64,000 bases of DNA, from positions 215,370 to 279,369 of the forward strand of contig JANOSH010000020.1 of NCBI GenBank assembly GCA_031415695.1, given 5' to 3'. The position numbers and the translations under genes were made by a program. Of this stretch, positions 33,421 to 41,532 are shown in pieces. Position 1 is the first letter of the stretch. Every line of letters begins with the position of its first letter. Under the pieces are notes generated by a model that made no database searches, was not told where the DNA came from, and saw only the letters and a program-made list of their open reading frames with translations. This stretch comes from JANOSH01 sp031415695. Its GTDB lineage: Bacteria; Actinomycetota; Acidimicrobiia; Acidimicrobiales; Ilumatobacteraceae.

Positions 33421-34770
33421 ATGACCAGACCAGTGCACGACCTACGAGTTCACGGTGCCCAAGATCGCCGAACCGACTCCCGAGTGAAGCGCCCATGGAT
33501 CGCCCGATGGACAATCGACGGCCTGCGCAAGAGCAAGTCGTTCCGAACCAAGGCCGAGGCTGACCGCTACCTATCCCTGCTTCTGCAAGCCGCACGCGAC
33601 GACGAGCGCTTCGATCTGACGACCGGCGAACCCGAGTCCTGGAGTGCAGCACCGATCGCCATCTCTGAGCCAGCGTTCGACGAGCCAGCCGTCCCGCTGA
33701 CGGTGTACGAGTGGGCGCGCCGATGGCTCAGCGAGCAATGGACGGAGTGGCAGCCGCGCACTCGCAGGTCGGCCGTCGAGAGCCTGACGAAGTTGGTGAT
33801 GCTTGCCGTTGACGCCCCGAAGCTGCCGAAGAAAGCGGACGAACAACTTCGCCACTACCTGACGGCTGCGCTACCGCCGCACGCCGAGGTGACTGATACC
33901 CGCTGGGATGCGTGGCTCGACAAACACTCGTTGGAGCTGCCGGCGCTTGACCGTGAGACGGTCGGGCGGATTGATCGTGGACTCGGTCTGCGACTCGACG
34001 GCAAGCCGCTCGCGGCGACGACGGCGAACCGCACGCGCATCGTGGCGCGTGCATGTGTGATGGCCGCCGTGCATGACGGGCTGCTCGCCGGCGGCCCGTG
34101 GCCACCGCGGTCGAGGACGCGGGCTCGGCGCAAGGTTGCTCGACTTCGTCGGTCCATCGACCTGCGGCGGCTACCTGATCCGGCGACGATGGCGCGCGCG
34201 ATCGAGGCGCTCACGACCCATCAGCCGGGCAGCGCGAACTACCGCGTCATGACCGCCGTCGCGTACTACGCCGGCCTTCGTCCGTCCGAGGTCGTGATGC
34301 TGAGAGTCGGATCACTCGATCTGCCACGCGACGGCTGGGGACGGCTGCACGTTACCGAGGCCGACATCTCGTTCGATGAGCCCGGCGAGCCGAAGACCGG
34401 GCCACGGGTCGTGCCGATCCCACCGGTGCTCGTCGACATCCTGAGCGCGTGGATCGATGAACGGCAGCTCGTCACCGACGACCAACTCCTCTTTCGGACA
34501 CCGTCGGGATCGCGGCCGAACCAGTCGAACTGGGTTCGGGCATGGCATCGTGCGCTGGCGTCGATCGGCCATCCGCCGCTGCGGGTCTACGACTGCCGGC
34601 ATGCCGCAGCGACCACCTGGCTCCGCAGCGGCCTTCCACTTGGCGAGACAGCGAAGCGACTGGGCCACAGCGTCGACACCCTCGTGAAGACCTACGTCGG
34701 CGCACTCGATGACGAGGATGTGGTTGGCAATGCCAAGATCGAGCGCTTCCTCGATGGCTCATCCGCCTGA
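33421..34770 (+). CDS. Tyrosine-type site-specific recombinase (island integrase)
   Basis: The 449-aa phage-type integrase has an N-terminal arm-type domain (RWTIDGLRKSKSFRTKAEADRYL) and a SAM-like core-binding domain at about 95-200. The catalytic domain has YYAGLRPSEVVMLRV (first Arg), VYDCRHAAATTWL (Arg of the H/Y-x-x-R box) and a C-terminal GHSVDTLVKTYVG with the nucleophile Tyr. It is full length with no breaks. It lies next to the tRNA-Arg fragment and is closely related to the remnant at 30525-31170. Confidence 0.92.
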   Translation: MTRPVHDLRVHGAQDRRTDSRVKRPWIARWTIDGLRKSKSFRTKAEADRYLSLLLQAARDDERFDLTTGEPESWSAAPIAISEPAFDEPAVPLTVYEWARRWLSEQWTEWQPRTRRSAVESLTKLVMLAVDAPKLPKKADEQLRHYLTAALPPHAEVTDTRWDAWLDKHSLELPALDRETVGRIDRGLGLRLDGKPLAATTANRTRIVARACVMAAVHDGLLAGGPWPPRSRTRARRKVARLRRSIDLRRLPDPATMARAIEALTTHQPGSANYRVMTAVAYYAGLRPSEVVMLRVGSLDLPRDGWGRLHVTEADISFDEPGEPKTGPRVVPIPPVLVDILSAWIDERQLVTDDQLLFRTPSGSRPNQSNWVRAWHRALASIGHPPLRVYDCRHAAATTWLRSGLPLGETAKRLGHSVDTLVKTYVGALDDEDVVGNAKIERFLDGSSA

Positions 34771-34848
34771 ACTGATGAGGACGATCACACCGAGCGGTTT
34801 GACGCTACTTCTGGGAGAGACCCGACCGGAAGGCCGAACTAGCCATCT

Positions 34849-37800
34849 TCAGATGAGCTGCTTCACTTTCGCCATCACTGCGTTGACCTGGGCTGCATCG
34901 AAGCCTCCGATCTCGGTCGTGGTGAACAGGTTCTCGCCCTCAACGAAGCCGTTCTCGGCATACCAGCGCTTCTTGTTTGCCCACCCTTTCGCGTAAGCAG
35001 TGTCGTCGAGCATCCCGAGGTGTTCCCAGATGATTGGGTCGCCGGCAGCGTCGGTGAACGTGAAGTCGGGCTCCTTCCACGTGCCATCGCCATTCCGAGA
35101 TTTCAGCGGAAGCTCGTAGCTCGGGTTCATCCCGGACGCGTCGCAGCTCTCGTAGATGAACAACTCTGACTTGGACCGAACCATGGTGCCATCGGACGTG
35201 CGATGAATGAGGTGCTGAGCCCACCGGCTGTTGGAGCCGCCGCGGACGCTCGTGCGAAACAGATTGGTGTTCCGCGCGAACGTGTCGGAGCTCTCCGGTC
35301 CGCGCAACCTCAGCACCGCGGCTAGATCGCCACCCTGGATCAACAGGACAAGGGTCCTGCGAGAGCGTGTTAGCGCGGTGTAGATCAGTTCACGGCTTGC
35401 AAGTCGGGTGCTGCTCGGCAGGACGACGATGACCGTTCCGAAGTCGGAGCCCTGGGCCTTGTGAATGGTGAGCGCGTACGCGAGGTCGAGGACCCCTTGC
35501 CCAGTCTCAGCATCGCCAAATTCGTTTCGCATGAAGCCGAACGCAGTTTCGGGTCGTCCGGCGAATGCGACGTCCATCACGTCGCCGCGGGAGACCTTCC
35601 CGAACGTACGGGAGTCGTTCTTGCAAAGTCCGATCTCGCCATTTGCGAGTTCCTCATCGACAGCAGACCTGTCCGCTGCCCACTTTCGCTTCAGATTCTT
35701 CGTAAGGATGACCTTATCGAGCCGGATGATCTCCTTCGGGCCGAACGGGTCTGTCCAGTTGCCGCCTCGGCGGCGAGCAGACCGAAGCTGCTTTTCTCGC
35801 CACGTACCTTGTACCCACCTGTTTAGCTCGTCGACACCCCAGGTGTTCATTCGGACCGGTGACAGCACTTGCCAGGTTTCGGCCTGATCGGCATCGATCA
35901 CCTTGGGCCAAGTGCCGTCGGGTTCGATGCCAAGCGAGACGTTGAACGCAGAAGTATCGCCGCGACTCAGTCCGAGTGTTTCCTCCATGACCGCACCGAG
36001 CGCTGCGTGGAGATCCTTCTCGTCATTCCAGTACCTAACTACAAGATCGTTGAGAGGTTTGTCTGTGATGAGGTCGCCGATGATCGACTCGGCGTCGGCG
36101 AGCGAGTCGCCCGAGAACATGCCAGCAAACCGGAGGGTGTCCGACGCTGCCCCCTGAACGTTTCTCACCTCCGTGGTGAGCCTGGCATACGCGCCTTGTC
36201 GCAGCCTGACGTTGTCCTCCCGGTCCTCCTCGTCGTCGAAGGTGATCTCACCAGAGAGATGAGCAACAAGGTCGGCGAATGGTCGACCTGGCCCGATTGG
36301 CGGGAGTTGGGCAGGGTCGCCAACGAGGATAAGTCGATCAACGTTGGTCGAAAAAGTCGACAGCACGGCGAGCAGAGTGTCCTCGGTGAGCATCGATGCC
36401 TCGTCGATGACCACAGTTCGGTGGCCGTCGTAGGTGCCTTTCGACAGAACCTTGGGCAGCTGCCGGTCGGGGTCGTAGGCGCCCTGGGACAGGAGAAATT
36501 GGGCGACGGTGCGGACTGAGTTGTGGTCGGCGACGCCGTTTGAGAGACGGACCCGCGCCTTCCCGGTGGGTGCTAGAAACAGGATTGGACCGCCGATTTG
36601 GTCCGAGCGAGAAAGCGCACCGAGTACAGTCGTCTTGCCGGTTCCGGCCCGGCCGACGAGAACCGTGAGTTTTCTCGACGTGATGATTCCGAGGGCGACC
36701 GCTTGTTCCCGCAATGCCCTCGACGTCCGCTCGTCGGCGGTGTCGAAGGCTCCGCCCTTGCTGCGGAGGGTGCCTTCCAGGAGACGGCGCCAGTCTTCGG
36801 TCACGACCGGAGCGTCACGTTTCGCTCTCGCCGCGAGCTTGGTCCTTAACCCGTACGCGACAGTGGCTCGGCTTACGAGCTGAATCCACTCCTCGCTCCC
36901 GTTGACGTTGATGAGTCCGTCGAGGTCGTCTGTGTGCGCATGGATCCAGCCGGGTCCGACGTTGACAGGCACAGTGACCGGGAGGAGGGATGCAGCTTCC
37001 CGTGCAGGGTCGATGCCGAGCAAGGTGTCGCCGCTCGCCTCAGCGTCGCGAAGGACCGCAGTAAGTGCCGCCCGCAACCGTCGCTCGTCGTTGGCCGATG
37101 CCCCCAGGGCAGAGGCGCCATCGCCAACGACGGATCTATCGATAGTCGAAAATCCAACGGCAGGGGAACCATCCCGCTGGACGTCGTATTCTGAAATGAT
37201 GTACGGATTGCGTTGAATCGTCGCGTTGTCGATGATCATCGGTGCGTTTGTCGGGCGCTGGCCAGGCGAGTACCAACGTTTCGCCTGTTCAACGGTCAGG
37301 CCGATCCTGGACAGATCCTTCGCGAACTGAAGCGCCTTTGGATTGTTCTCGAGTGCCAGCCATTCCTTTGCGAACGCCCTGATTTCAGATTTGAATCGAG
37401 CGTCCGGGGGTGAAATTCGGTCGTTGAGAACAGCGGCTACGTTCCGCCACGGGTCACGAGCGAAGGCCGGATCGGCGCTATCGAGGAGGTGTACGAGGCT
37501 TGTCGCCATAGGCAACCCGGCTGCCTCCAGAACGGGGCCAAGTCCTGGGAAGGCACCGCGCAGCTTCCATGCCGCGGAAAGCTGAGCATTCAACCAGATC
37601 TCGGTGGCGGCCCAGTCACCCTTGGCAATGCCGTGTTGGCGGATTTTCGAGACAACCTTTAGCGCTTGCGTCAGAACCGATATCGCAGCGTCGTCGGAGA
37701 CGTGCTCGGCGCGAAACGAGAATTCGGCAAGATGTTCGGGCTCCGGACTGATTCGGAGATCCTGGGCGAGTCGAAGTCGTTCCCGATCCAACGCTAGGTC

Positions 37801-38550
37801 CCCGGTGGGGGCGAGGTAATCGTGGAATGGGATTAGGAGTCCGCCTTGCCCACCGGGTCGGAGGGTGTGCGTGATGTCCCGTTGCCAGATTGGATGCTTT
37901 GCCTTCGATGAGTCCGACGATTCGTAGTAGCGAGTCGGAGCAACCCCTGAGACCAGCCCGATACCAACGACGAGCCTCTTGACGTCGTCGAAGATTGGCT
38001 GGCGAGACTTCGTGTAGAAGATCGCCAACGATCGATCTTGATGAACCGGCGCGAAGAAGGAACCGAGAATTCGTTCCTGAACGTGCGGCTGGAACACCCA
38101 GTCGGACGTGTAGATAGAAGGAGCAGTGTCAGTGGGAAGTGGCTCAGCGAGCCGGGGTTGCACGAACGACTCCAACTCACGCCGCGACATCCACCGAAAC
38201 GGGACGGCATGAGCTGTGAACGCCGGCACGGTCCACGCAGTCGCATCCAGATGCCCGTGACTGTGGGCGAGCTCGTTCCAATGCTTGTAGGGATGCTCGT
38301 GCCGGATTCGCCACGAGTTGGGCGACAAAAACCCGCCCGACTCGTCGCTGCATGGTGGAAGTTCACCCTCTCCGGCGCCCGAGAACGGTTGTCCCGCACG
38401 TCGGATCTCTACGGCGACATCCCGATTCTTGGCGACGTTGGTCAGTTCGACGCAGTGGCAGTTCGCGCCTGGATTTCGACAAATCGTGCCATTCCACGTC
38501 GTGTCATGCCAAGGCACCCGAAGACTGAGGTGGCGGGCGCGTACGGTCAC
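34849..38550 (-). CDS. RecD-like SF1 helicase with C-terminal nuclease-like domain
   Basis: The 1233-aa protein has an uncharacterised 450-residue N-terminus with a Cys cluster (CRNPGANCHC), a RecD2-like HhH segment (NPYIISEYD), then SF1B helicase motifs. Walker A is GRAGTGKTT near 635, followed by VVIDEASML, LVGDPAQLPPIG, ALTIHKAQGSDF and YTALTRSRRTL. The end (SKSELFIYESC, EPDFTF, IIWEHLGML) resembles a PD-(D/E)XK nuclease. GGGAGG 5 nt before the GTG at 38550 fixes the start. In a defence island it probably attacks or processes foreign DNA. It is not assigned to a named system. Confidence 0.8.
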   Translation of the reverse strand: MTVRARHLSLRVPWHDTTWNGTICRNPGANCHCVELTNVAKNRDVAVEIRRAGQPFSGAGEGELPPCSDESGGFLSPNSWRIRHEHPYKHWNELAHSHGHLDATAWTVPAFTAHAVPFRWMSRRELESFVQPRLAEPLPTDTAPSIYTSDWVFQPHVQERILGSFFAPVHQDRSLAIFYTKSRQPIFDDVKRLVVGIGLVSGVAPTRYYESSDSSKAKHPIWQRDITHTLRPGGQGGLLIPFHDYLAPTGDLALDRERLRLAQDLRISPEPEHLAEFSFRAEHVSDDAAISVLTQALKVVSKIRQHGIAKGDWAATEIWLNAQLSAAWKLRGAFPGLGPVLEAAGLPMATSLVHLLDSADPAFARDPWRNVAAVLNDRISPPDARFKSEIRAFAKEWLALENNPKALQFAKDLSRIGLTVEQAKRWYSPGQRPTNAPMIIDNATIQRNPYIISEYDVQRDGSPAVGFSTIDRSVVGDGASALGASANDERRLRAALTAVLRDAEASGDTLLGIDPAREAASLLPVTVPVNVGPGWIHAHTDDLDGLINVNGSEEWIQLVSRATVAYGLRTKLAARAKRDAPVVTEDWRRLLEGTLRSKGGAFDTADERTSRALREQAVALGIITSRKLTVLVGRAGTGKTTVLGALSRSDQIGGPILFLAPTGKARVRLSNGVADHNSVRTVAQFLLSQGAYDPDRQLPKVLSKGTYDGHRTVVIDEASMLTEDTLLAVLSTFSTNVDRLILVGDPAQLPPIGPGRPFADLVAHLSGEITFDDEEDREDNVRLRQGAYARLTTEVRNVQGAASDTLRFAGMFSGDSLADAESIIGDLITDKPLNDLVVRYWNDEKDLHAALGAVMEETLGLSRGDTSAFNVSLGIEPDGTWPKVIDADQAETWQVLSPVRMNTWGVDELNRWVQGTWREKQLRSARRRGGNWTDPFGPKEIIRLDKVILTKNLKRKWAADRSAVDEELANGEIGLCKNDSRTFGKVSRGDVMDVAFAGRPETAFGFMRNEFGDAETGQGVLDLAYALTIHKAQGSDFGTVIVVLPSSTRLASRELIYTALTRSRRTLVLLIQGGDLAAVLRLRGPESSDTFARNTNLFRTSVRGGSNSRWAQHLIHRTSDGTMVRSKSELFIYESCDASGMNPSYELPLKSRNGDGTWKEPDFTFTDAAGDPIIWEHLGMLDDTAYAKGWANKKRWYAENGFVEGENLFTTTEIGGFDAAQVNAVMAKVKQLI

Positions 38551-39287
38551 TTTGTCCTCCCGGCGGACGTTTGACGAAGAGTGAATCATTGCACGCCCGA
38601 ACTTCGCTCCCGTGCCGGAGAATCGAGCTACATGGAGCTTTCCTGATCGGCACCGCGATCAGCGAAGGCTTCGTTCGCGGCAGGCTCACGACAGTGACCC
38701 GCTGACGACCAGGATCAGGTTCACAGGGCCCGGCCTCTCCCTGGCTGCTGTCCGGCCTTGAGCGACGACCAGGCCGACATCGTTCGGCTCTTCTCAGAAG
38801 TGACCGACGCGGCAGTCACTACGATCATGGATTGCGTCGGCCGCCCACGCCGCGCAGTCAACCCACCTTGGACAGCCTCGCCGGCGTCGGCCGGATCGAG
38901 CTTCCGCGGGGCGGGCGTTGCGCCCGTTGGCGCATTAGAACTCATGAGGTACCAGCTTGACCAGGTCTTTCGCGATCGCTGGGCGCATTGTGGCGCATTA
39001 GAACTCGAAAATGGTGCTTCTAGCGGGACCGAGCCAGAGTCCGCAGGGGGGCCTGGTCGCGTGGCCGACAAGTCGACCGTCGCTCACTGCTATGCGCGTC
39101 ACCATGGTAATTCGCGCCGGCGCGAGGTCAGACGATGCCAGCGGCCAGAGCTGCTCGGGTGCGGCGGCGCTCATCGGCATTCGTCGCCGCTCGCCGTGCG
39201 TCATTCATGACCTCGCGCGTCTCCGTTTGTAGCGCCGTGTTGCCGCTGGGGCCTGACACCCCGGCGGACCTTGGCAGCGTCAAGAAG
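38551..39287. other. 737-bp region without a confident gene
   Basis: It holds one weak plus-strand frame (38758-39210, TTG start, SDDQADIVRLFSEVTDAAV) of unknown nature and two copies of the 15-mer GGCGCATTAGAACTC at 38929-38943 and 38992-39006, 63 bp apart. No tRNA or other structure is seen. Confidence 0.4.
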
Positions 39288-39500
39288 TCAGCTGTGCTCA
39301 CGGCCGGGACGTAGCTGGCTGATTCGGTTCTCAACTATCCATCGGTCGACGTCGTCAGGCTCGAACCTGACGAGGTGGCCAACCTTGATGAACGCGATTC
39401 TGCGTTCAGCGACTAGGCGGCGGACGTACCGGGCAGACACGCCGAGACGAGTGGCGAGTTCCTCGATGTCAAGAAGCCCGACCGTCTTGTTCTGAATCAC
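39288..39500 (-). CDS. Excisionase-like HTH protein
   Basis: The 70-aa HTH_17/excisionase protein has VGLLDIEELATRLGVSARYVRRLV, then RIAFIKVGHLVRFEPDDVDRWI. AAGGAGGG just before the GTG at 39500 fixes this short start; the longer open frame upstream is not protein-like. It may be the excision factor for the integrase at 33421 or a local regulator of the neighbouring peptide/ligase cassette. Confidence 0.8.
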   Translation of the reverse strand: MIQNKTVGLLDIEELATRLGVSARYVRRLVAERRIAFIKVGHLVRFEPDDVDRWIVENRISQLRPGREHS

Positions 39501-39787
39501 GCCACCCTCCTTCGCGTCATAGCCGTGTACGCATTCACTCGCGCCCGTGAAGTCCGTGCCGTTACAACACAGCAACTGACCCTGACCGCTCTGAAACCGT
39601 GTGGCGGGGTCGGACCAGCGCTTGCCCTCAATCTTCGGGAGTGTCACCGCCCTGAACTCAGCGCAGAAGTAGCCTGGACGGGTGGTCGATCCGCCCGAGC
39701 AAGATTCCATCTACTCGATGCGCGGACGGCCGATCCTCGAAGGTACCGATCCCTCTACCTGTAGAACCGCCTCGATCGAGACTCTCG

Positions 39788-39997
39788 ATGACGACCGATC
39801 AAGCTCCCTTCTCGGCGTACTCGCACCAGCCTGACGTGGCTGGGGTCGGGGACATCTACCTCGCTCGTGGCAAGGCGTCACCGTCGGGCGACGTAGCCGG
39901 GCCGTACACCGTCGAGACGAAAGCGATCGAGACGCTCGACAACGATCAAGCAGTCTTGTTCCTGATGCGCTCAGTGATCGCGTCGTGGTGCTCATGA
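39788..39997 (+). CDS. Putative graspetide-type precursor peptide, 69 aa
   Basis: This small peptide is encoded immediately before an ATP-grasp ligase and joined to it by ATGA. It begins MTTDQAPFSAY, has a Gly-rich middle and then a Thr/Lys/Glu/Asp-rich stretch (GPYTVETKAIETLDNDQ) that could supply hydroxyl or amine and carboxyl side chains for macrolactone or lactam bonds. It ends with a hydrophobic VLFLMRSVIASWCS. Size, position and coupling fit a ribosomal peptide precursor. It has no recognised family and no strong ribosome site. Confidence 0.55.
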   Translation: MTTDQAPFSAYSHQPDVAGVGDIYLARGKASPSGDVAGPYTVETKAIETLDNDQAVLFLMRSVIASWCS

Positions 39998-40908
39998 CGA
40001 TGTCGATCATCATCGGATCTCCGCAGGATCCTCACGTAGTTGCTGTCGCTGCGGCAATGGGTCACCGAGTTCCGCTTGTTCTCGATGTCGAGCAGCTGGC
40101 TCAGATGCCGTTCGAGGTCGGACCGAACCGGGTTCGGCTCTGGTCGGCGACCGAAGAATTCGACTTGACCTGCGGCTGGCGCGGATGGCTCAGACGCCTC
40201 TCTCCCGTCGCATGGGAAGCCGGTGTCGTCATCGGGAGCCACGACGCGGCGTCGAAGGCAGCGTGGCTGTCTCTCCTCGCGTCTCTCTTGCGTTATCCCG
40301 GCGGGAACTGGCTGTCGTCGTTGGATGACGTGAATTCGGCTGAGAACAAACTCACCCAGTACACGGCTGCGCTCGACCTGGGTCTGGCGGTGCCAGCGAC
40401 AGTCGTTACGAATCGCCCGGACGCCGCTCGCCTACATCCAGATCTCGTCGCCAAACCGCTGGGGCCGGGTCACTTCCGAAACGATGCTGGACGCTACCTC
40501 ACGGTGTTCACAGAATCCTTCGACGTCGACTCACAGGACGACCGCCAGCTACTGGCGGGCCCTCCATTCATCATCCAGCAACGACTTCGCGCCGTCGCCC
40601 ACCTCCGCGTCGTCACCGTGCTCGATCGAGCGTGGGTCTTTCGCCTCGACGGCCGAGGGCTTCCGATCGATTGGCGCGAGGAGCCCCAGGCGCACCGTAA
40701 TTGGATTGTTACAGATGACGCCGCTGTCGCTGCCGGGGCACTGAGTTTGGTGTCACGTCTCCGACTTGGCTACTCAAGCCAGGATTGGGTCGAGACCGTT
40801 GACGGTCGATTTCTGCTCGATCTGAACCCGTCTGGTCAATGGCTCTTCCTACCCGAACCTGGCGCAGGGCAAATCACGTCTGCGATTGCCGATTGGCTTT
40901 CTCTATGA
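39994..40908 (+). CDS. ATP-grasp ligase of the graspetide (MvdD/TgmB) type
   Basis: The 304-aa ATP-grasp protein has graspetide-ligase hallmarks: AENKLTQYTAALDLGLAVPATVVTN, PPFIIQQRL with the VAHLRVVTVLDRAWVFRL strand, DWREE, and the terminal LDLNPSGQWLFLP (Asp/Asn metal site). Such enzymes form ester or amide crosslinks between side chains of a precursor peptide. ATGA overlaps at both ends tie it to the 69-aa peptide and the membrane protein. The motif order supports the call, but the substrate is inferred from position. Confidence 0.8.
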   Translation: MTMSIIIGSPQDPHVVAVAAAMGHRVPLVLDVEQLAQMPFEVGPNRVRLWSATEEFDLTCGWRGWLRRLSPVAWEAGVVIGSHDAASKAAWLSLLASLLRYPGGNWLSSLDDVNSAENKLTQYTAALDLGLAVPATVVTNRPDAARLHPDLVAKPLGPGHFRNDAGRYLTVFTESFDVDSQDDRQLLAGPPFIIQQRLRAVAHLRVVTVLDRAWVFRLDGRGLPIDWREEPQAHRNWIVTDDAAVAAGALSLVSRLRLGYSSQDWVETVDGRFLLDLNPSGQWLFLPEPGAGQITSAIADWLSL

Positions 40909-41498
40909 GTGGGCGGCGGCGTCAACCGAGCGAGGTCGCGTTGTATCTGCGCCACATCTTCGCGTTGTTGCGCCCGGGCTACGTCGTACCGCTGCCGAAC
41001 ACGCACAGTGCCGAACCGGGTCAAATGAAATCCTGGAAGGCATCACACCTCGACGTCGTTATCGACGAGGGGCGACGGAGCCTGGTCTCGCATGACGATC
41101 ATTTCGAGCGAATCCGGGAGCGAGGCAAGTACATGTTCACCACCGTGCTTGGGCTGCTCGTCGTGGTGCTCGGCGTTGCGCCGAAGCTACGTGGCCGCGC
41201 TCCCGCATTCATGGTCGGCTGGTATTTGGGACTCGTCTGTCTGGTGCTAGCGCTCCTCGGCGCTGCCGCGGTATTCGCGGTCACTGCGCAACTCGGGTCG
41301 GTCGACACAGTGCTGCTCAGCCAGGAGCCAGCGGATGCCGACATAGTCCGCGTCCTGGCAGAGGCGTACCCGAAGGCGGTCAGGTCGAGCGCTATCGCCG
41401 TCAACGCTCGATTCACTGTGTTGCGAGACGTCGTCTGGTTCGCCTGCATCGGCGCGCTCATCGAAACAACGACATGGGTGCTGCTCAGCGTCCTGTAG
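40905..41498 (+). CDS. Three-TM membrane protein of the peptide/ligase cassette
   Basis: The 197-aa protein has a soluble N-terminal region of about 70 residues and an amphipathic segment (HFERIRERGKY). TM helices lie at about 76-94, 101-126 and 172-194, with an acidic linker between. No transporter or protease motif is seen. It overlaps the ligase stop (ATGA), so the three genes are translationally coupled. The layout resembles small SLATT-like or other 2-3-TM effectors of defence cassettes, or it could handle export or immunity for a modified peptide. Function is not known. Confidence 0.65.
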   Translation: MSGRRRQPSEVALYLRHIFALLRPGYVVPLPNTHSAEPGQMKSWKASHLDVVIDEGRRSLVSHDDHFERIRERGKYMFTTVLGLLVVVLGVAPKLRGRAPAFMVGWYLGLVCLVLALLGAAAVFAVTAQLGSVDTVLLSQEPADADIVRVLAEAYPKAVRSSAIAVNARFTVLRDVVWFACIGALIETTTWVLLSVL

Positions 41499-41532
41499 GC
41501 ACGCTGGACTGGTCGGCTTCGCCGGCCATCGT

